The notes beneath the pieces were generated by a model that was not told where the DNA came from, made no database searches, and worked only from the letters and a program-made list of their open reading frames with translations. A stretch of DNA of 64,000 nt. It comes from Saccharibacillus deserti. Lineage in GTDB: Bacteria > Bacillota > Bacilli > Paenibacillales > Paenibacillaceae. The stretch is from positions 1,206,355-1,270,354 of the forward strand of contig NZ_JABJVN010000001.1 in NCBI RefSeq assembly GCF_013618475.1, read 5' to 3'. Below, one piece after another: positions 34,680 through 43,529 of this stretch. Each line of letters opens with the position of its first letter. Position 1 is the first letter of the stretch. A program made the translations under genes and the position numbers.

Positions 34680-35028
34680 GACGCTTCTCCGCCGCTTCCG
34701 GGCCGTAAGTCCGCTCGATATGCGCCTCTCCCCATCGGCACATCGCATGCAGGATTTCTTTGAGACTCCAGCCGTATTCGGACAATTCGTATTCGACTTT
34801 GGGAGGGACGGTGTTGTGGGAAATTCTCACGATCACACCGTCCTTTTCAAGTTCCTTGAGCTGCTGGGTCAGCACTTTCTGCGTCACCGCCGGCAGCATC
34901 CGCAGCAGCTCGCCGTTGCGCTTTTTGCCGAATGTCAGCAGAAACAAAATGACGGGTTTCCATTTGCCGCCGATCACTTCGAGTGTCGCTTCAACGGCCG
35001 TATTGTACACTTTGGGCGGTTCGCTCAC
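34666..35028 (-). CDS. HxlR family transcriptional regulator
   Basis: 120-residue winged helix-turn-helix protein of the HxlR (DUF24) family: TLEVIGGKWKPVILFLL, then RNGELLRMLPAVTQKVLTQQL and VEYELSEYGWSL. There is no Cys in the first helix (members such as YodB sense quinones through that Cys); one Cys occurs later in LHAMCRWG. Start is GTG at 35028 overlapping the stop of the GNAT gene (GTGA); no own ribosome site, so translation is coupled. It converges on the SDR gene, its likely target through the dyad at 33453-33481. Confidence 0.9.
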   Translation of the reverse strand: MSEPPKVYNTAVEATLEVIGGKWKPVILFLLTFGKKRNGELLRMLPAVTQKVLTQQLKELEKDGVIVRISHNTVPPKVEYELSEYGWSLKEILHAMCRWGEAHIERTYGPEAAEKRLRKE

Positions 35029-35621
35029 GGGCGCAGTGTCCGGCTGTCGTAATCGCTGCGCAGCATGCCGTATACCTTGGAATCGATATATTCGCCGTTG
35101 TAGGCGAATTCTTCGCGTTTGACGCCTTCGAGCACGAAGCCGTTTTTGACATAGGTTCGCTCGGCTCTCGGGTTGAAGCTGTAGACCTCCAGTCCGATTC
35201 GGTGGAGATCCAATTCCTCGAAACCGTACCGTACGAACAAAGCGATCGCTTCCGAGCCGATGCCCCGCCCCTGACCCGCCGCGCCGATCAGAATTCGAAA
35301 GTTTACATTGCCCGTATTTTCATCATATTCGTTGAATACAGCTTCGCCGATCAAAGCTCCGGTTTCACGGTCCGTGATCGCCAGGTCCAGCCGGTCGTTC
35401 GACGCGTTGCGCGTGGCATACCATACCCGGATATGCTCCGCCTCTTCCAGGGTCGAAGATTTGCGCGCTTCTTCGTCGTTTAAGGCCGAACCCGTCAGAC
35501 GCCGGACTTCAAGTTCTTCCAGAATGGCTACCATTTGTTCTCCGTCGCCTTCTTCAAAAGGACGCAGAATCGTTTTAACTCCGTTCAGCACCGGTTTTCG
35601 TGTAAAATCCCTGTTTTTCAT
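35025..35621 (-). CDS. RimJ/RimL-type GNAT N-acetyltransferase
   Basis: 198 residues. The acetyl-CoA motif is LIGAAGQGRGIGSEAIAL, followed by the family sequence LHRIGLEVYSFNPRAERTY and NGFVLEGVKREEF. Such enzymes acetylate amino groups of proteins or small molecules; the target is unknown. AGGAGG lies before the ATG at 35621; the same frame stays open far upstream (to 37073) without coding signals, through the acyltransferase gene on the other strand. Confidence 0.9.
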   Translation of the reverse strand: MKNRDFTRKPVLNGVKTILRPFEEGDGEQMVAILEELEVRRLTGSALNDEEARKSSTLEEAEHIRVWYATRNASNDRLDLAITDRETGALIGEAVFNEYDENTGNVNFRILIGAAGQGRGIGSEAIALFVRYGFEELDLHRIGLEVYSFNPRAERTYVKNGFVLEGVKREEFAYNGEYIDSKVYGMLRSDYDSRTLRP

Positions 35622-35720
35622 CTTGTACCTCCTCGATTTGATTCTACCCGCATATAGAGTGAGTATAATAATAAGGCCGCTTGATTGCCAACCCATTTCA
35701 GAAAAAGGAGTGACTTTCCA

Positions 35721-36920
35721 ATGTCTGCTATCTCTGCGCCGCTGCCTCCGGCCGAACCGCGCGCGTCGCGCGAACGTGTGGGGGAATGGGGACTGCTGCG
35801 CGGGCTGTCTTTTCTCGCGATCGCTTTGCAGCACAGCCTCGGCGAATACATTTACCGCAGCGATATTCGGTACCCGGATGCCGTAACGCTGGGTCTGCTG
35901 TACCATTTTATCCGCTATGGCACGCTCACCTTCGTTTTTCTCGCCGGCGCTATCCTTTTCTACCAATACGGACGTTCGAGCAGAAGATATGGTCCGGTTC
36001 TGCTCAAAAGAATCGGCGACATCTATGTTCCGTTCGCCTGCTGGACGCTGCTGTACTGGATTGTCGTAAAAGCCCTGTCGGGCGAAGTTTGGTTTCAAGC
36101 GGGCGATCTGCCCCATCTGCTTCAGCAGTTCGTCGCGCCTACTTACGGCTATCATCTGTGGTTTGTCGTGATGATCTTCCAGTTCTATCTGCTCTTCCCG
36201 CTGTTTCGCACCGCGGCGCAAGGGCTGGGAAGCTGGACGGGAGCCGGGAGTACCGAAACTTCCCGCACACGCCGGATGCTGCTGCTGATGCTTCTTCTGG
36301 CGATGGCCTACGGATGGCTCATGTACCTGTCCTATTACCGGATGCCGCTCTGGCAGACGGACGGACTGTGGCACACGCTGCTTCAGTACCGCACTTACGA
36401 ATTCCCGTATTATCTGTTCTATTTCGTACTCGGCGGGATCTGCGGAGCCCATATCGAGCGGTTTCGTGCGCTGACGCTCAAACTTCTGCCTTGGAGCACG
36501 CCGGCTTTTATCGCGATGTACGTATGGATGAACGCCGATCTGCTGCGCTTCTCGGGCGAACAGATCAATCTCAACGTGTCCACCTATCTGAAGCCCACCA
36601 GCTTTATCGCCGTAACGGTACAGATTCTGATGATCTACGGCTGGGCGCTGCTGCTGGACAAAAACGGCGGTTGGTGGAAAAAGATGCTGCTGCTGTGCGG
36701 GAAATATTCGTTTGGCGCGTATCTGGCCCACGCGATGCTGCTGATGCTGATTGCCAATCGTACCCGTGACCTCACGCTGACCGGCTATCATTCGATCGCC
36801 GCCGTGTTCACCGCGCTGGTCGTCGCCGCCGCTTCGCTGCTGCTGTGCGCGGGACTGTCGCGCCTGCCGGGCGGGCGTTGGTTGACCGGCGGTGCAGGCA
36901 GCAAAAAGGAGAGCCGCTGA
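35721..36920 (+). CDS. Acyltransferase 3 family membrane protein
   Basis: 399 residues with about ten membrane helices. The N-terminal [16 protein letters not shown] region carries the His of the acyltransferase 3 (OafA/YrhL/WecH) family, and an [13 protein letters not shown] loop follows. These proteins O-acylate cell-surface sugars or lipids. AAAAAGGAG lies before the ATG at 35721. It diverges from the GNAT gene across 99 bases; the two are otherwise unrelated. Confidence 0.82.
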   Translation: MSAISAPLPPAEPRASRERVGEWGLLRGLSFLAIALQHSLGEYIYRSDIRYPDAVTLGLLYHFIRYGTLTFVFLAGAILFYQYGRSSRRYGPVLLKRIGDIYVPFACWTLLYWIVVKALSGEVWFQAGDLPHLLQQFVAPTYGYHLWFVVMIFQFYLLFPLFRTAAQGLGSWTGAGSTETSRTRRMLLLMLLLAMAYGWLMYLSYYRMPLWQTDGLWHTLLQYRTYEFPYYLFYFVLGGICGAHIERFRALTLKLLPWSTPAFIAMYVWMNADLLRFSGEQINLNVSTYLKPTSFIAVTVQILMIYGWALLLDKNGGWWKKMLLLCGKYSFGAYLAHAMLLMLIANRTRDLTLTGYHSIAAVFTALVVAAASLLLCAGLSRLPGGRWLTGGAGSKKESR

Positions 36921-36942
36921 TCCCGCGCGGCTCTCCTTTTTC
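36903..36942 (+). terminator. Rho-independent terminator of the acyltransferase 3 gene
   Basis: Stem of GGAGAGCCGC and GCGGCTCTCC flanked by A and T runs; the first arm overlaps the end of the coding sequence. Confidence 0.85.
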
Positions 36943-37090
36943 GGCTTCAGGCTTCCCGGCCGCGCCTCCGAAATTCCCGTCGATCTGGAACGGAGGATGA
37001 TTGTCGAACAGATTGGGAAGCGTGGACTTTGCAAGCAGAGCCCTGACGTTGGCGTAAGCCTGCTCGCCGTCACTCAGGCCGCGTTCGTCA
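36943..37090 (-). pseudogene. Remnant of a GH95 alpha-L-fucosidase (C-terminal part)
   Basis: About 48 codons in one minus-strand frame read [13 protein letters not shown], then [20 protein letters not shown] and GAAG. This is the strongly conserved catalytic-region segment of GH95 fucosidases ([16 protein letters not shown]). Nothing of the rest of the roughly 750-residue enzyme is left: upstream it joins GH31 sequence, downstream it runs into the terminator of the acyltransferase gene. No start codon or ribosome site. Confidence 0.7.
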
Positions 37091-37860
37091 TCGGCGCTCC
37101 TCCCCGGCGGTGCCGATCGGTCTGTCTTGACCGGCGATCACGACAGCATCGCCGGTGTAGTCGACGGTCCGGGAACCGCTTCGGCCTACGATCCGCACCA
37201 GAAACGGACGGGAATCGTTCATCCCTTCATAACGACCCACCCGGGCTTCCGAACTGCCGGATTTCTCTCGGCGTGTCGGTTCCGTGCGCACGGAACATCG
37301 GCAGGAACGCGCCGAGCTGGAACCAGCGCACATACAGCTCGCGATACCCAAAGTCCTCGCTGCCCTGTTCGTAATCGCCGTTCCAGAACCGGAGCGCGGG
37401 ATCATTGCGGACAAAATAAGCACCGATATCCAGCGTCCAATAAGGCGAGCCGGTCAAGCAGAAATTGAGTCCGTCCGCGATCTGGCTGCGCAGCGTCTCC
37501 CAGTTGGCGGACGTGTCTCCGGACCATGTGATCGCGGCGTAACGATGCTGGCCGCCGTAAGCGGAGCGGGTCAGATTCACGACCCGCTTGTCTTCGCTCT
37601 CCTCCCGCTGCCCACCAGGCATCGCCCCCTTGGGCGAACAGTTCTTCCCGGATCTGCTTCCAGCACAGCTTTCGGGCTTCTTCGTCAAAAGCGTCGTAGG
37701 TCGATCCGTTTCCGAGCAAAAATCCGTTTTCGCCCATTTCCCGGTGATTGTCCCCGCCCGCGCTTATATTCGGCCAGATCGAGACCATCCATTTGACGTT
37801 CATCGCATGCAGCGCCTCCGCCAGATTCCCGTCTATATTGGATTGGTTGGATACGGAATC
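37091..37860 (-). pseudogene. Remnant of a GH31 alpha-glycosidase (alpha-xylosidase type), frameshifted
   Basis: Pieces of one GH31 enzyme appear in order in different minus-strand frames: NLAEALHAMNVKWMVSIWPN and FDEEARKLCWKQIREELFAQ (about 37850-37630), then a shift and deletion, RVVNLTRSAYGGQHRYAAIT, WSGDTSANWETLRSQIADGL and MFRAHGTDTPREI (about 37600-37260), then a C-terminal beta-domain piece (YEGMNDSRPFLVRIVG, 37220-37150). The region around the catalytic nucleophile Asp seems lost in the deletion. No start. Derived from a longer gene by at least two frameshifts and deletions. Confidence 0.75.
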
Positions 37861-37891
37861 CGCCGAGTAAGCGTTCTCATTTGGAGTCCAT

Positions 37892-37937
37892 GGTTTCCGC
37901 TTTCAAACAATAAAGACGATTCGGCGGTTTTGTCAAT
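37892..37937 (-). promoter_or_regulatory. Orphan promoter with cre-like site in front of the GH31 remnant
   Basis: Minus-strand TTGACA (37932-37937), 18-base spacer and TTATTG (37908-37913) as weak -10, followed by TGAAAGCGGAAACC (12 of 14 to the cre consensus, ending near 37893). An ATG follows at once but hits a stop after three codons. Confidence 0.45.
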
Positions 37938-37940
37938 GCA

Positions 37941-37981
37941 AAAAGACAGCCCGGTGCATGCCGCCGTGCACCGGACTGTCT
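37941..37981 (-). terminator. Rho-independent terminator of the dapA-like gene
   Basis: Long stem (GACAGTCCGGTGCA with TGCACCGGGCTGTC on the minus strand, one wobble) and five T residues. Confidence 0.9.
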
Positions 37982-38014
37982 ATTCCAAAAGACAAAGCCT
38001 GTCATCCGAAAATC

Positions 38015-38914
38015 TTACATCGCGAGCGCATCGCCCGGAAGAACGCCCGCGTGCAGCAGCTTGCGCTGCAGCTCTTCGCCGATCGTGACCATCGGCAGCC
38101 GCAGCGTGCCGTGCGCGATCTGTCCGAGCTCGGCCAGCATCCATTTGATCGGCGCCGGGTTCGGCTCTTCGAACAGCAGGCCGATCAACGGCAGCAGTTC
38201 TTCGAAGCCGGCGCGCGCTTCGTCCAGCCGGCCCGACCGGAAGTTCCGGTACAGGTTCAGGAACGCTTCCGGGCGAACATGCGCCGAAGCGGACATCCCG
38301 CCCGCCGCTCCGGCTTCGAGGAATTCCAGCAGCCGGGCGTCGTCGCCGCACAGGAACGGCTTGACGGGACCGGAAGCCCGCAGCCCCCGCAGCAGTTCCG
38401 TGCTGCCGGAGCAGTCTTTGAGCGCGGCTATATTATCCATATCCAGAATGGTGCGTACCGTATCGGTCTCCATCCGCACGCCGGTGCGAGCCGGAATTTC
38501 GTAGACGATAACCGGCAGCCCGACTTCCGCAATCTTGCGGAAATGCTCGATGATGCCGCGCTGCGAAGGCTTGTTATAGTAAGGAACGACGGCCAGCACG
38601 GCATCGGCGCCCAATTTGCCGGCGAGTTCGGTCTTCTTGACCGAAGCACGCGTATCGTTCGTTCCCGTCCCGAGTACGAGCGGGATTTTCGCCGCGCCGA
38701 TCGCGGACTTGGCGGCAGCGGACAGCAGGCTCAGTTCTTCCGGGCTTACGGTCGGCGATTCGCCGGTCGTGCCGTTCACGACCAGACCGTGCATGCCCTG
38801 CGCGACGAGAGACGAAGACAATTTGTGGAACGATTCGAGATCGAGTTCCCCATTTGGCAAGAAAGGTGTGATGATCGGCATATAGATGCCGTGCAGCTGT
38901 TGTTCGGTTAACAT
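38015..38914 (-). CDS. dapA: 4-hydroxy-tetrahydrodipicolinate synthase / DHDPS family lyase
   Basis: 299-residue (beta/alpha)8 lyase. Family residues are visible: the Thr pair in VNGTTGESPT, Tyr in VVPYYNKPSQ, Arg in YEIPARTG, and the Schiff-base Lys in AALKDCSG. It fits DapA (pyruvate plus aspartate semialdehyde, lysine and cell-wall pathway), but the family also contains N-acetylneuraminate and keto-acid lyases, and the isolated position next to a divergent LysR gene rather than in a dap operon leaves room for a second, specialised paralogue. GGGAGGA precedes the ATG. Confidence 0.85.
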   Translation of the reverse strand: MLTEQQLHGIYMPIITPFLPNGELDLESFHKLSSSLVAQGMHGLVVNGTTGESPTVSPEELSLLSAAAKSAIGAAKIPLVLGTGTNDTRASVKKTELAGKLGADAVLAVVPYYNKPSQRGIIEHFRKIAEVGLPVIVYEIPARTGVRMETDTVRTILDMDNIAALKDCSGSTELLRGLRASGPVKPFLCGDDARLLEFLEAGAAGGMSASAHVRPEAFLNLYRNFRSGRLDEARAGFEELLPLIGLLFEEPNPAPIKWMLAELGQIAHGTLRLPMVTIGEELQRKLLHAGVLPGDALAM

Positions 38915-38957
38915 TGTATTTCCTCCCAGCAGGCTTTTGTTAATTCTACTGTAGCAT

Positions 38958-38986
38958 GGAAAGATTCATCGACGTTAGCTATAATA
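38958..38986 (+). promoter_or_regulatory. Promoter of the LysR gene next to dapA
   Basis: TGGAAA (38958-38963, four of six), 17-base spacer, consensus TATAAT (38981-38986). Confidence 0.45.
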
Positions 38987-39061
38987 AGTGATGGGAAGTA
39001 TCAATTATTTTGATGAATGACGATAAATCGCCAAGAGGCACGATAAAAAGGAGCGAAACCC

Positions 39062-39994
39062 ATGGAATTGACCTATCTCCGGACTTTTCGGGAAGTGGCT
39101 CGGCGCCAGAGCTTTACCCGCGCGGCCGAAGAACTCGGTTATGCCCAATCCAGCGTCACCATGCAGATGCAAAAACTGGAACGCGAGTACGGCGTGACGC
39201 TGTTCGAACGCTACGGCCGCCAACTCCGGCTGACGCAGCCGGGCGAAGCGCTGCTCAAGCTGGCCGTGCAAATGCTGGAATTGTACGACGAATCCAAGGA
39301 AGCGATCGGCAACCAGCTGGACGGCGCGGTCACCATCGGCACCATCGATTCGCTGGCCGCCTATTATCTGCCGCCGCATCTGCAGCAGCTTCGGCTCAAG
39401 CATCCCGGCATCGCCATCCAGATGCTGCCCGACAGCGAAAGCAATCTGATCAACAAGCTGAAAGAAGGCGAATACGATCTGGTCCTCCTGCTCGATCGCA
39501 AGCCCGCCGATCCTTCGCTGCGCTGCCTCACCGTGCGCGAAGAACCGCTTGTGCTCGTCGCGCCGCCCGGGCATCCGCTGACCGCGACCGGAAGTGCGGA
39601 GAGCATTCGCCTGAACGACCTGGGCGGATGCGAGCTGATCGTCTCCGAAGGCAGCTGCCTGTACCGCAGCACTTTCGAGAAAGTGCTGCGCGAACACGGT
39701 GTCGCTTACCGGATCGGATTCGAACTCGGCAGCCTCGAAGCGATCAAACACTGCGTCATGAACGGTCTCGGCATCGCGCTGCTTCCGCAGATCGCCGTCG
39801 AAGAAGAACTGCGCCGCGGCACGCTCGCCAGCATCCCGTTCGTGCATCCCGACCTGCGCTTCCACCTGCAAATTCTGCTGCATCCCAAAAAGTGGATGTC
39901 CCAAATGCTCCTGACCCTGATCGGGCTGATGACCGGCGAAGACGCGGAGCGGGTGAACGAACGGCTGAACGGGGCGGACGTATCGATGAAGTGA
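39062..39994 (+). CDS. LysR family transcriptional regulator
   Basis: 310 residues: helix-turn-helix at about 1-60 (FREVARRQSFTRAAEELGYAQ, then SSVTMQMQKLERE) and an effector-binding domain (about 85-295). By pattern it belongs near the CysL/CbbR-like branch (GTIDSLAAYYLPPHL). AGGAGCG precedes the ATG. It diverges from the DapA-like gene, its probable target, across 147 bases. Confidence 0.9.
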   Translation: MELTYLRTFREVARRQSFTRAAEELGYAQSSVTMQMQKLEREYGVTLFERYGRQLRLTQPGEALLKLAVQMLELYDESKEAIGNQLDGAVTIGTIDSLAAYYLPPHLQQLRLKHPGIAIQMLPDSESNLINKLKEGEYDLVLLLDRKPADPSLRCLTVREEPLVLVAPPGHPLTATGSAESIRLNDLGGCELIVSEGSCLYRSTFEKVLREHGVAYRIGFELGSLEAIKHCVMNGLGIALLPQIAVEEELRRGTLASIPFVHPDLRFHLQILLHPKKWMSQMLLTLIGLMTGEDAERVNERLNGADVSMK

Positions 39995-40099
39995 GCGGCA
40001 GCCTGTTGGCAGACCGGCGGATCTGGCGGGGTTAGTGGCGGAAGAAGATGCAAAAAGACGGCCCCAAGGCCGCCTTTAACTTATCGAGAACCCCAACAG

Positions 40100-40137
40100 G
40101 AAGCCCAACTTTCCAAAAGGAACGTTGGGCTTCTTTT
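40100..40137 (+). terminator. Rho-independent terminator after the LysR gene
   Basis: Stem GAAGCCCAAC with GTTGGGCTTC, extended by an inner TTCC/GGAA pair, followed by TTTTC. Confidence 0.8.
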
Positions 40138-40169
40138 CATTCCCTCTTTTACGCGCCATATTCCATCTG

Positions 40170-40301
40170 TAACGAATCCTCCTATCGCTATTTGCCGATG
40201 TTCAACTTTTTGTATCATCTAACGAATCGTCATATTCTTATTGTCGCAATTATGCCTGTTTTAAGCGGATTTGGAGCAAATAGCGTGATGAGGATTCGTT
40301 A
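40170..40301. repeat. Imperfect 26-bp inverted repeat with a third internal copy of its end
   Basis: The left arm (40170-40195, TAACGAATCCTCCTATCGCT then ATTTGC) and the reverse complement of the right arm (40276-40301) agree at about 24 of 26 positions. A third unit starting TAACGAATCGTCAT lies in between at 40220. No open reading frame is enclosed. It may be a short interspersed element of this lineage; no target-site duplication was identified. Confidence 0.6.
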
Positions 40302-40450
40302 AAGTGGTCAAGCGACATAGGTTCGCTTGATACGCGAAGACGATCCGCAGGTACCACATACTTCTACTTCTACTTCTACTTCTACTTCTACTTCTACTTC
40401 TACTTCTACTTCCCCTGCTTCTCCCCCTGACCTGCTACCTCTCCTTCAAC
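40302..40450. other. Intergenic stretch without a gene
   Basis: The 456-base gap between the LysR gene (ends 39994) and the kinase gene (ends 40451) holds a terminator, an inverted repeat and a simple repeat. The rest of this part shows no ribosome site with a plausible frame. Confidence 0.6.
40360..40412. repeat. Hexanucleotide tandem repeat (ACTTCT), nearly nine copies
   Basis: Eight perfect copies plus a five-base partial copy. It lies 39 bases after the kinase stop codon and is outside any credible coding sequence. Confidence 0.95.
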
Positions 40451-42796
40451 TTAGCCGACCGTCCCCGTATTCTCTTTCGAGCCGGTTTTGGGCCAGCGAA
40501 TCGTCGCTTTGAACAAATCGCCGTCCAGCTCGATATCGAATGTGCCCCCCTGCAGTTCGACCAGGCTTTTTACAATGGCAAGTCCCAGGCCCGAACCCTC
40601 CGCGCTGCGCGCACGGTCTCCCCGCACGAACCGTTCCATGATCTCGTCGGGTTTGAAATCCAGTTCGGCGGCCGATACATTTTTGAAGTGGATGCTCACT
40701 GTTTCTGCATTCTCCGTCAGCTCGACGTAGGCGCGGGAACCGGGCATCGCATATTTTGAGATATTCAGGTAAAGGTTCTCGAAAATACGGAACGTCTTCT
40801 CGCTGTCGAGCGGAAGCACGACTTTGCGTTCCGGCAGATTGAAGCGCAGCTGCACACCGGATTCGTCCAGACGCTCGCCCAGCTCGATTTGTGCCTGCTT
40901 GAGCATTTCCACCAGATCCACATCGACCGGCGTCATCTCGGTATTGCCGCTCGAAGCCCGCGTGTACTCGAACAGATCTTCGATCAGCCGGTTCAGGCGC
41001 TGCGACTTGCCGCTCAGCACATCGATATAAGACCGGCGTTCCTCCTCCGTCAGATTCGCCTGCTGAAGCAGATTGATATACGTGACGATCGCGGTCAGCG
41101 GCGTTTTGAGATCGTGCGAGACGTTTGTTACCAGCTCGCTTTTCATCTTTTGGCTTTTGGTTTCTTCCTCGACGGCATGCTTGAACCCTTCGCGGATACG
41201 CTGCAGTTCGTTTCTGAGCGGATCGAATAATCCCAGATTTCCTTCGATTTGAAGGTCAAGATCGCCGCGCGCCATGCTTTGAACGGAAACGTACAATTGA
41301 TCGTAATGGCGGAAGATTCGGTCTTTGTCCGTTTTGATTCTGTAAAAAACAGCCAGCATATAAGGAATCAGCGGGGCCAGTGCATAATAGCCGATGTACA
41401 CGGCTAATACAGCTATTGCAGTGACGACAAAAAAATGCACCAGAAACGCTTTGATCAGTGAACGATCGCTGCGATCCGAGGGGTCGAACGTATGCAGACG
41501 GACGAACAGACGGCCAATCAGACTGCGGCGGGTAAACATTCGTCCAAAACCGTCCCTTGCAGCCAGCATAAGAAACCAACCCAGACCGCACCAAAAGGTC
41601 AAAATTAGAAGCCAGCTTCCATAGATCAAAGCCTGCGCCATCCATTCCGGCAGCCGATTGCCGGTCTGCCCGATGGTGTACGACCAGATCGAAAATTCCC
41701 GGTGCATCATCAAAGGCACCGCGGCACCGATCAGCCAAAATTCAAACGGCAGCCTGGGTACCCGGGCTCTCCAGGACCGCTTTCCTTCTTTCTGGCCTGT
41801 GGTCGCTGCATGCCGTGTGCGGCGCGCAGATTCCAAAGGCAGCAGCCCGATCAGGAAAGCCGAGCCCAGCGCCAGCAGCGCCATCTGCCAAAAGCCCGAC
41901 TCCCGAATTCCGCCGTAATAAAAAGGCTCGATTCTGGGCAGGTTGCCGTACTCATTCCGAGGCAGCGCATAAACGATTGTAAACGCCGAAGGCTGCTGGA
42001 TTCGCTCCAAAGAAGGATTCAACTCGGAAATATCCGGCAGTGAAGGCGATATGTTCTCGATCTCCGAAATGACAACACGATGATGAAGCTGATTAAACAA
42101 AAGCCGGTCACGCCACTCGGTCTCCATGCCGTACCAGACCGGAATCGACATCGTGCCTGCAGCATCAAACTTTACGACCGCATAGAAGGCATATTTTCGC
42201 ATCAACGATGAGTCCTCGGCCGGAGAGTCCGAGAATCCCAAATTATGCAGCGCTTCGGAACTGCCGATCGAATTCAACTGCGGCCCCAAATGAATCACTT
42301 CGTAATCCATTTGAAAAACATGGTTTCCCTCTGCAAACTGGCTCTGCCAGCTTTCGATCAGAGTGTTGAATCGGTTCTTGAAGCTCTGCGGAAAAGCCAC
42401 AGCAGATGTACGGGAATTATAGGCATTCCAGTCTCCCGGCAGGAACAAGTCCGAGGGATCGAGCTTTGTTTGCTGTTTCGGCAGATTCTGCTGGGCAAGC
42501 GTAAGCGGCAGTGCATAATTCATTTTTTCCATATAATCTGTCCATTGGCTGGGAATCAGACCGCTTCCCATCGAAATATCGGATGTTTCCTGTTTAATCC
42601 AATCATCTACCCGGCTCTCTACAGCCGGATACTGCAGCAGGACAAACCAAGCGACCAGACCCAGCAGAACCATTCGTATATACACGGGCCGGATACCCGG
42701 TATCCTGCGCTTCAAGCGTTTGGTCTTGGATGCCGTCGGCTTCTTCTCTTCCAGCTTTTCCAATTTGTCTGCAGCGGATTCTTTATTGTTTCTCAA
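40451..42796 (-). CDS. Membrane sensor histidine kinase
   Basis: 781 residues. One helix at about 40-57, a large extracellular sensor part (about 60-300) of unknown type, further helices (about 305-325, 350-370, 390-415, 450-485), a HAMP-like linker, then HisKA with the phospho-acceptor His in VTNVSHDLKTPLTAI and a catalytic ATPase with ENLYLNISKYA and GSGLGLAIVKSLVE. The D-box region is short and atypical (FKPDEIMERFVRG follows directly). It pairs with the response regulator gene upstream, overlapping its end by 14 bases. Start is TTG at 42796 with a weak GGGT site; a later start cannot be excluded. The signal is unknown; the large external part argues for an extracellular one. Confidence 0.88.
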   Translation of the reverse strand: MRNNKESAADKLEKLEEKKPTASKTKRLKRRIPGIRPVYIRMVLLGLVAWFVLLQYPAVESRVDDWIKQETSDISMGSGLIPSQWTDYMEKMNYALPLTLAQQNLPKQQTKLDPSDLFLPGDWNAYNSRTSAVAFPQSFKNRFNTLIESWQSQFAEGNHVFQMDYEVIHLGPQLNSIGSSEALHNLGFSDSPAEDSSLMRKYAFYAVVKFDAAGTMSIPVWYGMETEWRDRLLFNQLHHRVVISEIENISPSLPDISELNPSLERIQQPSAFTIVYALPRNEYGNLPRIEPFYYGGIRESGFWQMALLALGSAFLIGLLPLESARRTRHAATTGQKEGKRSWRARVPRLPFEFWLIGAAVPLMMHREFSIWSYTIGQTGNRLPEWMAQALIYGSWLLILTFWCGLGWFLMLAARDGFGRMFTRRSLIGRLFVRLHTFDPSDRSDRSLIKAFLVHFFVVTAIAVLAVYIGYYALAPLIPYMLAVFYRIKTDKDRIFRHYDQLYVSVQSMARGDLDLQIEGNLGLFDPLRNELQRIREGFKHAVEEETKSQKMKSELVTNVSHDLKTPLTAIVTYINLLQQANLTEEERRSYIDVLSGKSQRLNRLIEDLFEYTRASSGNTEMTPVDVDLVEMLKQAQIELGERLDESGVQLRFNLPERKVVLPLDSEKTFRIFENLYLNISKYAMPGSRAYVELTENAETVSIHFKNVSAAELDFKPDEIMERFVRGDRARSAEGSGLGLAIVKSLVELQGGTFDIELDGDLFKATIRWPKTGSKENTGTVG

Positions 42797-43487
42797 TTTT
42801 ATACCCGACCCCCCATACGACTTTCAGATACTTCGGATGTTTGGGATTGATCTCGATCTTCTCCCGGATATTGCGGATGTGGACCATGATCGTCTCTGTG
42901 GAGACGGCGCGGTCGTTCCAGATCCGTTCGTAGATTTCGTCCGCCGGAAACACGCGCCCCGGATGCCGGATCAGCAGCGACAGGATCTTGAATTCGAGCG
43001 GCGTCAGGCGAACCGGAATACCGTCCACGCACACATCCACCGCTTCTTCGTCCAGTTCCAGTCCTCCCACCGCGTGCCGGGTGCTTTTTCCCGCTCCGGT
43101 CGACAACACGGACAAATACCGCGCATACCGGCGCAGCTGCGAATGGATCCGGGCCATCAGCTCCATCGGAGCGAAAGGCTTGGCGACGTAATCGTCTCCT
43201 CCGATATTGAGCCCGGCGATTTTGTCGATCTCTTCCGATTTGGCACTGAGAAAAATAACCGGAAAATCGTATTTCTCGCGCAGCTTCATCGTCATCGCGA
43301 TCCCGTCCATGCGCGGCATCATGACGTCCACGATCGCCAGATGCACTTCGTCCGCGTCCTCGATCCGGGCCAATCCTTCCACACCGTCGGCGGCCTGCAG
43401 AACTTCATAGCCCTGATTCCGCAAATAAATGGATACCCCCTCCAGAATTTCTTTGTCGTCTTCCACTACAAGTATCCGATACGCCAT
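42783..43487 (-). CDS. OmpR-family response regulator
   Basis: 234 residues: receiver (about 1-118; VVEDDKE, phospho-acceptor Asp in AIVDVMMPRMDG, Thr/Ser switch in IFLSAKS, Lys in YVAKPF) and an OmpR-type winged helix (about 135-232; LTPLEFKILSLLIRHPGRVF, then VVWGVGYKIE). AAAGGAG precedes the ATG. It is the first gene of the pair with the kinase. A direct repeat upstream (43569-43588) is a candidate binding site for this regulator. Confidence 0.95.
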   Translation of the reverse strand: MAYRILVVEDDKEILEGVSIYLRNQGYEVLQAADGVEGLARIEDADEVHLAIVDVMMPRMDGIAMTMKLREKYDFPVIFLSAKSEEIDKIAGLNIGGDDYVAKPFAPMELMARIHSQLRRYARYLSVLSTGAGKSTRHAVGGLELDEEAVDVCVDGIPVRLTPLEFKILSLLIRHPGRVFPADEIYERIWNDRAVSTETIMVHIRNIREKIEINPKHPKYLKVVWGVGYKIEKQ

Positions 43488-43529
43488 GATGTCTCCTTTC
43501 TTTTGTTCCTTTTTCTTATCGACGCTCCA

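Noticed and set aside
35622-37073. Upstream extension of the GNAT frame to 682 codons on the minus strand
   Set aside because: The extension is antisense to the acyltransferase 3 gene; the GNAT start at 35621 has an AGGAGG site and begins the family sequence.
40360-40412. CRISPR array
   Set aside because: The units are six bases long and contiguous, without spacers; it is a simple tandem repeat.
40327-40512. A 61-codon frame with a Ser-Thr repeat over the hexamer repeat
   Set aside because: The repeat alone creates the Ser-Thr pattern; no ribosome site, and the frame runs into the antisense end of the kinase gene.
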